64,000 nt of DNA, taken from assembly GCA_026705925.1 (NCBI GenBank), contig JAPOZT010000027.1, forward strand, positions 29,328 to 93,327, read 5' to 3'. Below, piece by piece: positions 26,738 through 34,092 of the stretch. Under the pieces are notes generated by a model. It was not told where the DNA came from. It worked only from the letters and a program-made list of their open reading frames with translations, and ran no database searches. Both the position numbers and the translations under genes were made by a program. Origin of the DNA: Gemmatimonadota bacterium (GTDB lineage Bacteria; JAAXHH01). Numbering within the stretch: position 1 is the first letter of the stretch; each line of letters starts with the position of its first letter.

Positions 26738-27631
26738 ATGGCAGTTCCAGACCCCAGGGGCGTGTATACCATCGCTCCGACGCCCTTCGAAGAAGACGGC
26801 AGCCTGGATACGGGCAGCCTCTCGACCCTGACCAATTTCCTCATCGATTTGGGGATCGACGGGATCACCGTCCTGGGCGTCATGGGCGAAACCAGCAAAC
26901 TGGTCGAAGCCGAACGGGACCGGGTCATCGCCGGCGTGGTCGAAGCCGCCGCGGGCCGGATCCCGGTCTGCGCCGGAACCAGCCACACGGGGACGGACGG
27001 TTGCGTCGCGCTCAGCCGGCGGGCCGAGGAACTGGGCGCTTCCTCGCTCATGGTGGCGCCGCCGAAGCTGGCCAAGGGCACGGACGAAGCCCTGCTCGCC
27101 CACTACCTCAAGGTGGCCGACGCCGTATCCATACCCCTCGTGATCCAGGACCATCCCACCAGCAGCGGCGTCCAGATGAGCATCGAGTTTATCGCGACCG
27201 TCGCCGACCGGTCTCCGCAATGCCGCTTTCTCAAGCTGGAAGAAGAACCGTCGCCGCGCAAGGCCAGCCAGGTGCTCGCGGCCAACCCCGGCGTGGAGAT
27301 CTTCGGCGGCCTGGGCGGAGTCATGCTTCTGGAGGAACTGCGCCACGGGTGCATGGGCACCATGACCGGCTTCGCCTATCCCGATATCCTGAAGGACATC
27401 CACACGAAGTACATGTCCGGCGACATCGACGGCGCCACCGAGACCTTCTACAAGTACTGTCCCCTGATCCGCTTCGAGGGCCAGCCCGGTATCGGGTTAT
27501 CCATCCGCAAGAACGTCTACCAGCGGCGCGGCGCCATCAAGACCGCCCGGGCGCGCCAGCCCTTCGTCCCCCTGGACGACGGGACCCTGGCGGACCTGAA
27601 CGATCTGCTGACGAGACTCGGATTGGAGTGA
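26738..27631 (+). CDS. DapA/NAL-superfamily aldolase or dehydratase
   Basis: TIM-barrel class I aldolase-fold protein of 297 residues. The N-terminal GVYTIAPTPFEEDGSLD and GVMGETSKL (pyruvate carboxylate-binding loop) are typical, and the Schiff-base lysine is in RFLKLEEE. The catalytic tyrosine of dihydrodipicolinate synthase (YNxP) is missing: the sequence is VIQDHPTSSGV, with Gln at that position. It is therefore unlikely to be the lysine-pathway DapA and more likely acts on another 2-oxoacid. It lies 16 bases after the amidohydrolase with AGGA before its ATG. Confidence 0.85.
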   Translation: MAVPDPRGVYTIAPTPFEEDGSLDTGSLSTLTNFLIDLGIDGITVLGVMGETSKLVEAERDRVIAGVVEAAAGRIPVCAGTSHTGTDGCVALSRRAEELGASSLMVAPPKLAKGTDEALLAHYLKVADAVSIPLVIQDHPTSSGVQMSIEFIATVADRSPQCRFLKLEEEPSPRKASQVLAANPGVEIFGGLGGVMLLEELRHGCMGTMTGFAYPDILKDIHTKYMSGDIDGATETFYKYCPLIRFEGQPGIGLSIRKNVYQRRGAIKTARARQPFVPLDDGTLADLNDLLTRLGLE

Positions 27632-27678
27632 TCGAATAGGGTCCGCGAGGACGGCGGCGCGGACGGCGGAGCGGTCAC

Positions 27679-28680
27679 TCAATCCTCCCAGTCGAGCAGG
27701 ACTCCTAACGCTTCACCCGGTTTCTGGTATAGCAGCGCGAAGGCGTCTGCCGCCTGGTGCCAGGGGAAACGGTGCGTAGTCATACGTTCGGTCCGGATCG
27801 CGCCCGAGGCGAGGAGTTCCATGGCGCGGCGGGACTGGCGGGCACCCGCGCACGTCCGAAAGTACCCTCCCAGTATTTTGCGCCCCTGGATCTTGTTCGA
27901 AGGCAGCGAAAGCGGCTGGTCCTCGTACAGTCCGATCAGGTGCATCAGTCCGCCAAGGGCCAGCATGTCGAGGCCCTGCCCGAAGGCGGCCGGGCCCGCG
28001 GGACCGCCCACGGCGTAGACCACGATGTCGGCGCCGAGGCCGTTCGTCAGGCGCTTCACGGCCCTGACGGGATCTTCCTCGCGGGCGTTGATCACCGTGT
28101 CGGCGCCGCATTCCGCCGCCATGGCGCACCGGTTGGCCAGCGCGTCCACGGCCACCACCCTGCCCACGCCATTCGCCTTGATGACCTGGAGGATCAGGTT
28201 GCCCACGAGACCCTGGCCGAGTACGACCACGGTGTCCCGGGGCTGGATATCCTCCACCTCCACCCAGGTGACCGCACCCGCCGTCAGCGGATAGTACGGT
28301 GCGCGGTCGAAGGAGAGGTCCGCCGGCATGGGCATGACGACGGTCTGGTCCCACGGATAGACGAGCCGGGCCGGCCGGACCACGTACTGGGCGTGAGGCG
28401 CAAGGGCGACGACGCGGTCGCCGGTTTCCAGGTGTTCAACCCCTTGCCCCAGCGCATCCACCGTCCCCGCCATGGAATAGCCCATGATGTCCGGGCTCAC
28501 CGCATTTTCCCGCGTGTACCGGCCGCCGAGTTCGGAACCCCGGCTGATGAGGCTGCACGCCGCCTTGATCCGGATCTCTCCGGGACCGGGTTCGGGAATC
28601 GGTACTTCCTCGAGCTCGATCCGGTGGAGCCCTTCGGGCTTGATGACCTGTTTCATGGTTGAAGTTTTCTTTTTCGTCAT
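27679..28680 (-). CDS. zinc-type medium-chain dehydrogenase/reductase
   Basis: MDR-superfamily alcohol dehydrogenase-like protein of about 333 residues. The GroES-like N-terminal domain (PGPGEIRIKAACSLISRGSE) and the Rossmann motif VVLGQGLVGNLILQVIKANG (about residues 157-176) are clear, with NAREEDPVRAV and a GGxxGPxxF-type segment after it. The usual catalytic-zinc CGxDxH is replaced by CSLISRGSE, the pattern seen in the zinc-binding dehydrogenases that lack the catalytic zinc cluster. Start is uncertain among TTG 28689, ATG 28680 and ATG 28656 (MKQVIKPEG). It is convergent with the aldolase gene. Confidence 0.82.
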   Translation of the reverse strand: MTKKKTSTMKQVIKPEGLHRIELEEVPIPEPGPGEIRIKAACSLISRGSELGGRYTRENAVSPDIMGYSMAGTVDALGQGVEHLETGDRVVALAPHAQYVVRPARLVYPWDQTVVMPMPADLSFDRAPYYPLTAGAVTWVEVEDIQPRDTVVVLGQGLVGNLILQVIKANGVGRVVAVDALANRCAMAAECGADTVINAREEDPVRAVKRLTNGLGADIVVYAVGGPAGPAAFGQGLDMLALGGLMHLIGLYEDQPLSLPSNKIQGRKILGGYFRTCAGARQSRRAMELLASGAIRTERMTTHRFPWHQAADAFALLYQKPGEALGVLLDWED

Positions 28681-28689
28681 ACCCACCAA

Positions 28690-29067
28690 TCAATCCAATG
28701 TGAACTTCGCCAGGGTCCTTTGAACGTCGGTTACGTCAATCCCCTTTTTGAACTCTTTCTTAACGGGCAATTCGTTACCTGAAATCCATACCTTCATCTC
28801 GGCGTCAAGATCAATCCGCCCCGCAGTCTCGAACGAAAAATGGGTGATCGACTTATACGGGATGGAGTGGTATTCCGTCTTTTTACCGGATATCCCCTGT
28901 TTATCCACCATGATCAATCGCCGGTCCGTGAAAGCAAACAGGTCTCTGACCAGCTTGAAGACCCTGACCAGTTTCTCTTCCTCTATCAGTATCTGCGAGA
29001 ACTCCTTTTCCATCTCTTCAATTTCAACTTCCGAAGCGTTGCCCATGACGGCGTTCAGAATCGACAC
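28690..29067 (-). CDS. bacterial PH-domain (bPH_1, DUF1696-type) protein
   Basis: Cytoplasmic protein of 125 residues matching the YvbH-like PH family: EEEKLVRVFKLVRDLFAFTD, then RRLIMVDKQGISGKKTEYHS and IPYKSITHFSFETAG form the core beta strands. The start is GTG at 29067 with GGGAGG 5 bases upstream. It abuts the dehydrogenase gene. Role unknown. Confidence 0.85.
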   Translation of the reverse strand: MSILNAVMGNASEVEIEEMEKEFSQILIEEEKLVRVFKLVRDLFAFTDRRLIMVDKQGISGKKTEYHSIPYKSITHFSFETAGRIDLDAEMKVWISGNELPVKKEFKKGIDVTDVQRTLAKFTLD

Positions 29068-29212
29068 AATGCCTCCCTATGGTTTCTACCTGTGGATTCT
29101 TCCGAATGGTTTCTACCGATCTGCGCTACCCGGGTTCTACCCGAACGGTCCTGATTCTACCCGAATAGTCCTGATTCTTCCAGAACAGTAATGCCGGCAA
29201 ATCGGCAGTCCG

Positions 29213-29569
29213 TCAAGACCGGTCTTCCTCGTCCAGCAGCGCTGCGGCCTTTCGCAGGACGTCTTCCATGGCTTCGGCGGGCAGTGCGCAGATCCGCACC
29301 ACGCCGCCGGACCGCCAGTCCACGCTTTCCAACTGGTCGGCCAGGATGATCCCGGTTGCCGGCAGCCCCGCGGGGATCGCGACTTCGAACGGATACCCCT
29401 TCTCCTCGTCGGTAATCGGGCAGAAGAGGGCCAGGCCGGCCCTGCGGTTATAGGCCTCGGGCGAAACCGTGATGGCGGGCCGCCCGGAAGGCAGGTAGGT
29501 GCCCTTCCCCGACCTGGAATAGATCCACACGATCTCACCCCGAACCGGTACGTAGCTTGATGTAGCCAT
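29213..29569 (-). CDS. mazF: MazF/PemK-type mRNA endoribonuclease toxin
   Basis: Toxin of 118 residues with the PemK/MazF fold: VPVRGEIVWIYSRSGKG, the RPAITVSPEAYN strand, LALFCPITDEEKGYPFEV and GIILADQLESVDW are the successive signature strands. Family members cleave specific mRNA sites in the cytoplasm unless bound by MazE. The start ATG has AAGGAG 7 bases upstream. It lies 24 bases after the antitoxin gene, the standard antitoxin-first order. Confidence 0.93.
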   Translation of the reverse strand: MATSSYVPVRGEIVWIYSRSGKGTYLPSGRPAITVSPEAYNRRAGLALFCPITDEEKGYPFEVAIPAGLPATGIILADQLESVDWRSGGVVRICALPAEAMEDVLRKAAALLDEEDRS

Positions 29570-29593
29570 TATTCGTCTCCTTGTATCTCGCCT

Positions 29594-29821
29594 TCAGCGA
29601 TGGCCGCCGATGCTGATTCTGCCGTGCAGGTTGCGTTTCGAGATGCCCGGCAGCAGGTCGGGAAGTTTGAACCGGGTCCGTTCCAGCGGGACCAGGGTCA
29701 GTTCCTTGCCCCGGAGCACGAGTACTACCGGCGAATCGTCCCGGACACCCATCTGGACGGCGACCGGTTTCGGGATGCGCAGCGCCAGGCTGTTGCCCCA
29801 TTTCTTCACGCGGGATTTCAT
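29594..29821 (-). CDS. mazE: MazE/AbrB-type antitoxin
   Basis: Antitoxin of 75 residues. The SpoVT-AbrB DNA-binding fold is visible in SRVKKWGNSLALRIPKPVA, followed by VVLVLRGKELTLVPLE and a C-terminal toxin-wrapping tail. The ATG at 29821 is preceded by AGGAGG; a longer frame to 29866 is not needed. It should bind the promoter and neutralise the MazF-like toxin encoded next. Confidence 0.92.
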   Translation of the reverse strand: MKSRVKKWGNSLALRIPKPVAVQMGVRDDSPVVLVLRGKELTLVPLERTRFKLPDLLPGISKRNLHGRISIGGHR

Positions 29822-29963
29822 GCGAGCCTCCTGTATAAATGATGTAGATGCCTCGTTTAGACACACCGCCGAAGGGTGTATCTACCCTGGTTCGTTAATT
29901 GATTAGTCGAGGCATTTGCTGGAGTCTCGACTGAATAGAAAACGGATACAAGAATCCCCGCTG

Positions 29964-29998
29964 TTGACATGAACCCATTATGTGCATATATTTGCACA
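29964..29998 (+). promoter_or_regulatory. strong promoter with inverted-repeat operator ahead of HicB-like gene
   Basis: Consensus TTGACA (29964-29969), 17-base spacer, TATATT (29987-29992). The -10 is exactly framed by a perfect inverted repeat TGTGCA (29981-29986) and TGCACA (29993-29998), the layout expected for an autorepressor dimer. The gene starts at GTG 30032 behind GGAGGA. Confidence 0.75.
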
Positions 29999-30031
29999 AA
30001 TAGGAAGAAGTATACTACAGGAGGAATAGAG

Positions 30032-30433
30032 GTGCTTAAAAATGACTCAGTTCGATATCCTGCATTAATCGATGGCGAAAAAGGTGCCTATGGCGTGGCT
30101 TTCCCCGATCTTCCGGGCATCGTTGCCATGGGAGATACCATAGACAAGGCCCTGATGAACGCGGAAGAAGCACTCAGGGATTATGCGATCGAAACCGAAA
30201 TGGACGGCGATGCGATCGTGCAGCCTTGCGAACTGGACGAAGTCGTGGTTGAACCGGGCCAGATACTGACGGCCGTTCCACTGATTCGTCAATCCGGTCG
30301 AAGCGTACGCATACATATGGCCATCAACGAGGGCGTGGCCGTTTTCATAGACAGCGAGGCGAATCGGCGAGGAATGACACGTACCGCTTACGTGGAATGG
30401 ATGGCGCGGCGTATCGCCATGATGGGTGGATAA
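30032..30433 (+). CDS. HicB-family antitoxin-like protein without adjacent HicA
   Basis: Protein of 133 residues. The N-terminal HicB partial RNase H fold is typical: ALIDGEKGAYGVAFPDLPGI followed by GDTIDKALMNAEEALRDYA. The C-terminal part (VRIHMAINEGVAVFIDSEANRRGMTRTAYVEWMARR) is a ribbon-helix-helix-like DNA-binding domain. Start at GTG 30032 has a strong GGAGGA 6 bases upstream. No HicA-like gene lies before or after it: upstream is divergent MazEF, downstream is a convergent GNAT gene. It may neutralise a toxin elsewhere, or be a solitary regulator. Confidence 0.87.
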   Translation: MLKNDSVRYPALIDGEKGAYGVAFPDLPGIVAMGDTIDKALMNAEEALRDYAIETEMDGDAIVQPCELDEVVVEPGQILTAVPLIRQSGRSVRIHMAINEGVAVFIDSEANRRGMTRTAYVEWMARRIAMMGG

Positions 30434-30439
30434 GGCAGG

Positions 30440-31384
30440 TTACTGTATCGTCTTCCGCAGCGTATACCGTCCCGGTTCGGGGACGTACCCCAGTTTGCGA
30501 TTGAGCGCCAGCATGGGGCTGTTCATTGAATCGTTGTGCGTGCTGATCGATCGTGCGCCCTGGCTTCGTGCGTAGCGTATCGCGGCGAGCTTCAGCGCCA
30601 GGGCGATACGTCGCCGGCGGTATGACCGGTTCACCCCGGTGTGCACGTTGAAAGCCTCATGCACCTCCGGGTAGAGCCGGACGGCACAGATCCCGACCCA
30701 ACGATCGCCGTCGGCCGCGAATAACTGGCCGTCCGGACGGTACCAGCCCGACTCGTAGACCCACTCGTTGAATTCCTCGAAGGACAGTCCGGGTTCCGTC
30801 CAACCCGGCACGTCCCTGTCGGTAGTCGCATTGACTTCGTAGAGTTTCCTGCGCGCTTCTGGCGTATCTCCGTAATCTGCAAGGGAGTGTATCCGTATAC
30901 CCGATGCCGCATGGTCCTCGGTGAACTGCGCATAGGGTGAGTCGTCGAATTGCTCCAGGTCCAGGCTCGACTGAAACAGATGCCGGTCGCGCTCGAATCC
31001 CCGACGCCTTGCGAAGGCCTGCGAAACGGCGCAGTCGTCCCGGACCTCGCTGGTCACCGTGCCGGCGTTGTGGTGCTTCAGAAACGCCAGCATGTCCGAG
31101 TATAGTGCTGCGCCGATACCCCGTCCGCGCCACGCCGGCGCCACCCCTGCCCAGGCGTAGAACTGTTCTTTCGGATCCCAGGTCTCGTGGACCGACACCG
31201 CGTAGCCTACCACGGCATCCTCTCCGTCTACGGCGACCCGGCGATAGCTGATTCTGCCCGGCGTATCGTGGGTCAACCACTCGTGCACAGTCTCCACGGA
31301 TACGGGATTCTGTTCGAAGGCATTGACGACGGCAGCGATGCCGGATTCATCGGCGGAAGGAAGGGCGGGGCGGAGGTGGAACAT
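30440..31384 (-). CDS. tandem GNAT acetyltransferase
   Basis: Protein of 314 residues with two GNAT domains. The first has WAGVAPAWRGRGIGAALYSD (acetyl-CoA loop, about residues 79-98); the second has FNVHTGVNRSYRRRRIALAL with SYRRRRIA at the equivalent site, followed by ISTHNDSMNSPMLALN and GYVPEPGRYTLRKTI. Tandem GNATs of this kind include mycothiol-synthase-like and small-molecule acetylases; the substrate is unknown. It is convergent with the HicB-like gene (6 bases apart) within the toxin-antitoxin stretch. Confidence 0.82.
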   Translation of the reverse strand: MFHLRPALPSADESGIAAVVNAFEQNPVSVETVHEWLTHDTPGRISYRRVAVDGEDAVVGYAVSVHETWDPKEQFYAWAGVAPAWRGRGIGAALYSDMLAFLKHHNAGTVTSEVRDDCAVSQAFARRRGFERDRHLFQSSLDLEQFDDSPYAQFTEDHAASGIRIHSLADYGDTPEARRKLYEVNATTDRDVPGWTEPGLSFEEFNEWVYESGWYRPDGQLFAADGDRWVGICAVRLYPEVHEAFNVHTGVNRSYRRRRIALALKLAAIRYARSQGARSISTHNDSMNSPMLALNRKLGYVPEPGRYTLRKTIQ

Positions 31385-31415
31385 CTCGAGTGACTACAGA
31401 TTACATCAACGAAGA

Positions 31416-31655
31416 TCAGGCGTCCTGATAAGCATCCAGAAACTCCTGTCTGGTAATTCGAGCTTGTGTGCAGATACGGCGTAATGTAGAGGATTTGATC
31501 TTACGGTGATTTGGCATGGTCAATGGAGTGCGTGTTCCATCGGGGTTATTTCTGACCATTGAGATATGATTGCCTTCACGAACGATTTTGAAACCCAGCT
31601 TCTCTAGTGCTTTTGTCACCCGTAGGCGAGGTGCGTCGACAGGAAAGACCGCCAT
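31416..31655 (-). CDS. hicA: HicA-type toxin
   Basis: Small basic protein of 79 residues with the double-stranded-RNA-binding-like HicA fold: RVTKALEKLGFKIVREGNHI carries the conserved GF and the catalytic-type histidine, and RTPLTMPNHRKIKSSTLRRI is the family's second half. HicA toxins cleave mRNA in the cytoplasm. Its start overlaps the stop of the HicB gene by one base, giving antitoxin-first order. Confidence 0.9.
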   Translation of the reverse strand: MAVFPVDAPRLRVTKALEKLGFKIVREGNHISMVRNNPDGTRTPLTMPNHRKIKSSTLRRICTQARITRQEFLDAYQDA

Positions 31656-31879
31656 CAGTCCGCAAGTTCCGTATCTGTTACGTAAGCACTGATGACCTCA
31701 GAGTCATCTTCAAATGCTTCCGACCCGAAGCTTTCGATATGAAACTCGATGGCGGATGTCACATCCTTTAACGCATCCTCATATGTATTTCCCTGACCCA
31801 CAACGACTCCGGCGAGTCCCAATGGATACGCAACGAAACCGTCAACATGTTCTTCAACAATGATTTTTAATCTACGCAT
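31655..31879 (-). CDS. hicB: HicB-type antitoxin
   Basis: Antitoxin of 74 residues: IIVEEHVDGFVAYPLGLAGV, then VGQGNTYEDALKDVTSAIEF is the HicB core. It is short and lacks the C-terminal DNA-binding domain of long HicB proteins. The ATG at 31879 is chosen; an ATG at 31903 is also possible and neither has a strong ribosome site. Coupled to hicA. Confidence 0.88.
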   Translation of the reverse strand: MRRLKIIVEEHVDGFVAYPLGLAGVVVGQGNTYEDALKDVTSAIEFHIESFGSEAFEDDSEVISAYVTDTELAD

Positions 31880-31966
31880 TGCAATCTCGCTTTTCCTATG
31901 CATGGCTTGTTTCTTGGAATATCATCTCCACAACATAACAAACAGACGGAATCGCATCATATCTCG

Positions 31967-32001
31967 CCAATTAAAACATAATCGGGAGCTTAGTCAATTG
32001 G
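31967..32001 (-). promoter_or_regulatory. promoter of hicBA with flanking inverted repeat
   Basis: On the minus strand TTGACT (31992-31997), 16-base spacer, TTTAAT (31970-31975). The elements are framed by an inverted repeat CCAATT/AATTGG (31967-31972 and 31996-32001), a possible autoregulatory site. Confidence 0.5.
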
Positions 32002-32043
32002 CACTCCGACACGAAAACACGATACTTAGCCGACAGACAGGCC

Positions 32044-33954
32044 CTACACCAGCACCCCGGGCATGGGCTTGAACTGGCAGGCTTCGACGAAGACCTCGAA
32101 GAAGTCGGGGGTGGTCTCGAGTTCGACGTGCTCGATGTCCTTGACCAGCGCCTCCAGCTCCGCGCGTCGGGAGCGGGACAGGAGGATCTCCCGGGCGCCC
32201 TGGACGGCGGCGTTGCCGACCTTGACGATACGGTCCCCGGGCACGGGGGCCAGGAAACCGATGTCGATGGCGTTGCGCACGTCCACGTAGTTGGCGAATC
32301 CCCCGGCGAGGAAGAGGCGGTCCACGTCGCCGGGCGCGACACCGAACGTACGCAGCACGATGTACTGGCCGCAGTAGTTGGCGGCCTTGGCCTGGGCGAG
32401 GTTGCTGGCGTCCTGCCGGGACAGGGTGATACCTGACTCGGCCACGACGTCCACTTCGAACTGTTTCCGATCGGAAAACACGCCCTTCGGGCTCATCATG
32501 CCGTGGCGGCGCAGTTCGGCGAGGAGGTCGATCAGTCCAGAGCCGCAGATGCCCTGGGGCGCGGTATCGCCGATGGTGCTCCAGGCAAACCGCTCATCTT
32601 CCCATTTCAGCGATTCGATGGCGCCCTCGTAGCCCGGCATGCCGTATTGGATGCCGCCGCCCTCGAAGGCGGGTCCGGCGGGACACGAAGCCGTGATCAT
32701 GCGCCCGTTTCCCGCCACGACCACTTCGGTGTTGGTGCCCACGTCCACCAGCATGGATACGCCCGGCTGCGCGGCCAGTTCGACGGTCGCCAGGTCGGCC
32801 GCCACGTCGCCGCCCACGTGGCTGGCGATGAGGGGCATACCGTAGACCCGGGCCTTCGGATTGGCCCGGAGCCCCAGGCGGCGCGTGCCGATGGTGAGCG
32901 CCGTGGTCTCCCGCTCGCCTGCGAGGTATTCGTTTTCGATCTGTGACTTGTAGGGCTTCTGGCCGATGCTCTGCACGTCGAGCCGGAAGAAAAGGTCCCG
33001 CATGGTGGCGTTGCCCGCCACGACGATCTCGTAGATCTCCTGCCGCACCGTGCCCGTGCGCTCGCACCAGTCCATGATCTCGTGGTTGACGGCGTTGATG
33101 ATGGCGTTCCACAGTTCATCCTCGAAGGCGCCGTCGTAGGAGATGCGGTGCATCACGTCGCTGCCGCCGAAGCGCTGGGGGTTCTCGAAGGAGCAGACGT
33201 GCACGCTCTTGCCGGTCTCGAGGTCCACGAAGTCCATGACCACCGTGGTCGTGCCCAGGTCGATCGCGAGCCCGTAGACGTGTCCGCGGTACTGGTCCAC
33301 CTGCTCGCCGTCGTAGAAGACGTCATCGCCCCGCCGGGTGACCACGGGGTCGAGCGCCGTCTCCTTTTCTTCGGTAATGGTCAGGATCTTGGGCGTACGC
33401 CGCAATGGTGCGAAGGCAACGTCCACGTTCGGGTCGATAACGCGGGCCTGGCAGGCGAGGCGGTAGTTCTCACGCAGGAAGGACTCCGGTTTCGTCCGGG
33501 GTGCCAGCCCTTCCATCCCTTGCTGGATTTCCACAATGCATTCGTGGCAGATGCCGTTGCGAAAACAGGACGTGGGCACCTGCACGGCGAGGTCGTCGGC
33601 GTAGTCGAAGATGGACTTTCCGATGACCGCGGGTTGGGTCGTCGTGCCGTCGGTCACCGATCCGCCGGTCACCGAGCCACCAGCCGGATCCGCGGAAATG
33701 TCCAAAGGCGCTTCCTCCGTCTCCCAGGCGCGGCGGTAGTCGAGCTTGTCGTCGCCGCCGCACACGAGCAGTCCGCCGGCTTCCCGGGGTTTGCGCTGGT
33801 TGCGGCACCCGAACCGGGCGGTGCACTCGTCGAAGCGGTTCTTGTAGGGGCAGCGGTAGGTGGCTTGCTCGGTCGCATGGGCCATCATGTCCTTGAAGAT
33901 GGCCGTGATGCGGTCCAGCCGCTCCTGGTACGCCGCCTTGTCGATCTTTTTCAT
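32044..33954 (-). CDS. RACo-like reductive activator of corrinoid proteins (2Fe-2S plus ASKHA ATPase)
   Basis: Protein of 636 residues that should reduce inactive Co(II) corrinoid to Co(I) with ATP. From M at 33954: residues 35-65 hold an extra cysteine cluster (C35, C44, C50, C65); 112-170 a plant-type ferredoxin domain with C130, C136, C139 and C168 (pattern SCFRNGICHEC, then LACQ); then a linker and the RACo C-terminal DUF4445 ASKHA ATPase with YGLAIDLGTTTVV, LVDVGTNTEVVV and FLAGGFANY. A Gly/Ser/Thr-rich linker (GGSVTGGSVTDG) sits before the ferredoxin part. The ATG at 33954 is used because the extension to 34035 falls into tandem repeats. It is the last gene of the corrinoid cluster and the corrinoid protein gene is directly upstream. 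Confidence 0.9.
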   Translation of the reverse strand: MKKIDKAAYQERLDRITAIFKDMMAHATEQATYRCPYKNRFDECTARFGCRNQRKPREAGGLLVCGGDDKLDYRRAWETEEAPLDISADPAGGSVTGGSVTDGTTTQPAVIGKSIFDYADDLAVQVPTSCFRNGICHECIVEIQQGMEGLAPRTKPESFLRENYRLACQARVIDPNVDVAFAPLRRTPKILTITEEKETALDPVVTRRGDDVFYDGEQVDQYRGHVYGLAIDLGTTTVVMDFVDLETGKSVHVCSFENPQRFGGSDVMHRISYDGAFEDELWNAIINAVNHEIMDWCERTGTVRQEIYEIVVAGNATMRDLFFRLDVQSIGQKPYKSQIENEYLAGERETTALTIGTRRLGLRANPKARVYGMPLIASHVGGDVAADLATVELAAQPGVSMLVDVGTNTEVVVAGNGRMITASCPAGPAFEGGGIQYGMPGYEGAIESLKWEDERFAWSTIGDTAPQGICGSGLIDLLAELRRHGMMSPKGVFSDRKQFEVDVVAESGITLSRQDASNLAQAKAANYCGQYIVLRTFGVAPGDVDRLFLAGGFANYVDVRNAIDIGFLAPVPGDRIVKVGNAAVQGAREILLSRSRRAELEALVKDIEHVELETTPDFFEVFVEACQFKPMPGVLV

Positions 33955-33999
33955 GGGAGAATTCAGGGGAGGCGGCCGACCGGCCAAGTCGCGCCACAG

Positions 34000-34092
34000 C
34001 TCATCGGTTGTTCCGCGCTTTGGCCGGCCGCTCATCGGTCTTTCCGCGCTTTGGCCGGCCGCTCATCGGTCGTTCCGCGCTTTGGCCGGCCG
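34000..34092. repeat. three tandem 31-bp repeats
   Basis: Three direct copies of a 31-base unit (34000-34030, 34031-34061, 34062-34092), each ending in the palindromic core GGCCGGCC, differing at one or two bases. They fill the gap between the corrinoid protein stop at 34093 and the activator gene, within the same transcription unit. Confidence 0.92.

Noticed and set aside
30032..31655. HicB-like gene at 30032 paired with HicA at 31416
   Set aside because: They are on opposite strands, 1 kb apart, and HicA already has its own HicB.
34000..34092. CRISPR array
   Set aside because: Units are contiguous with no spacers and no cas genes nearby.
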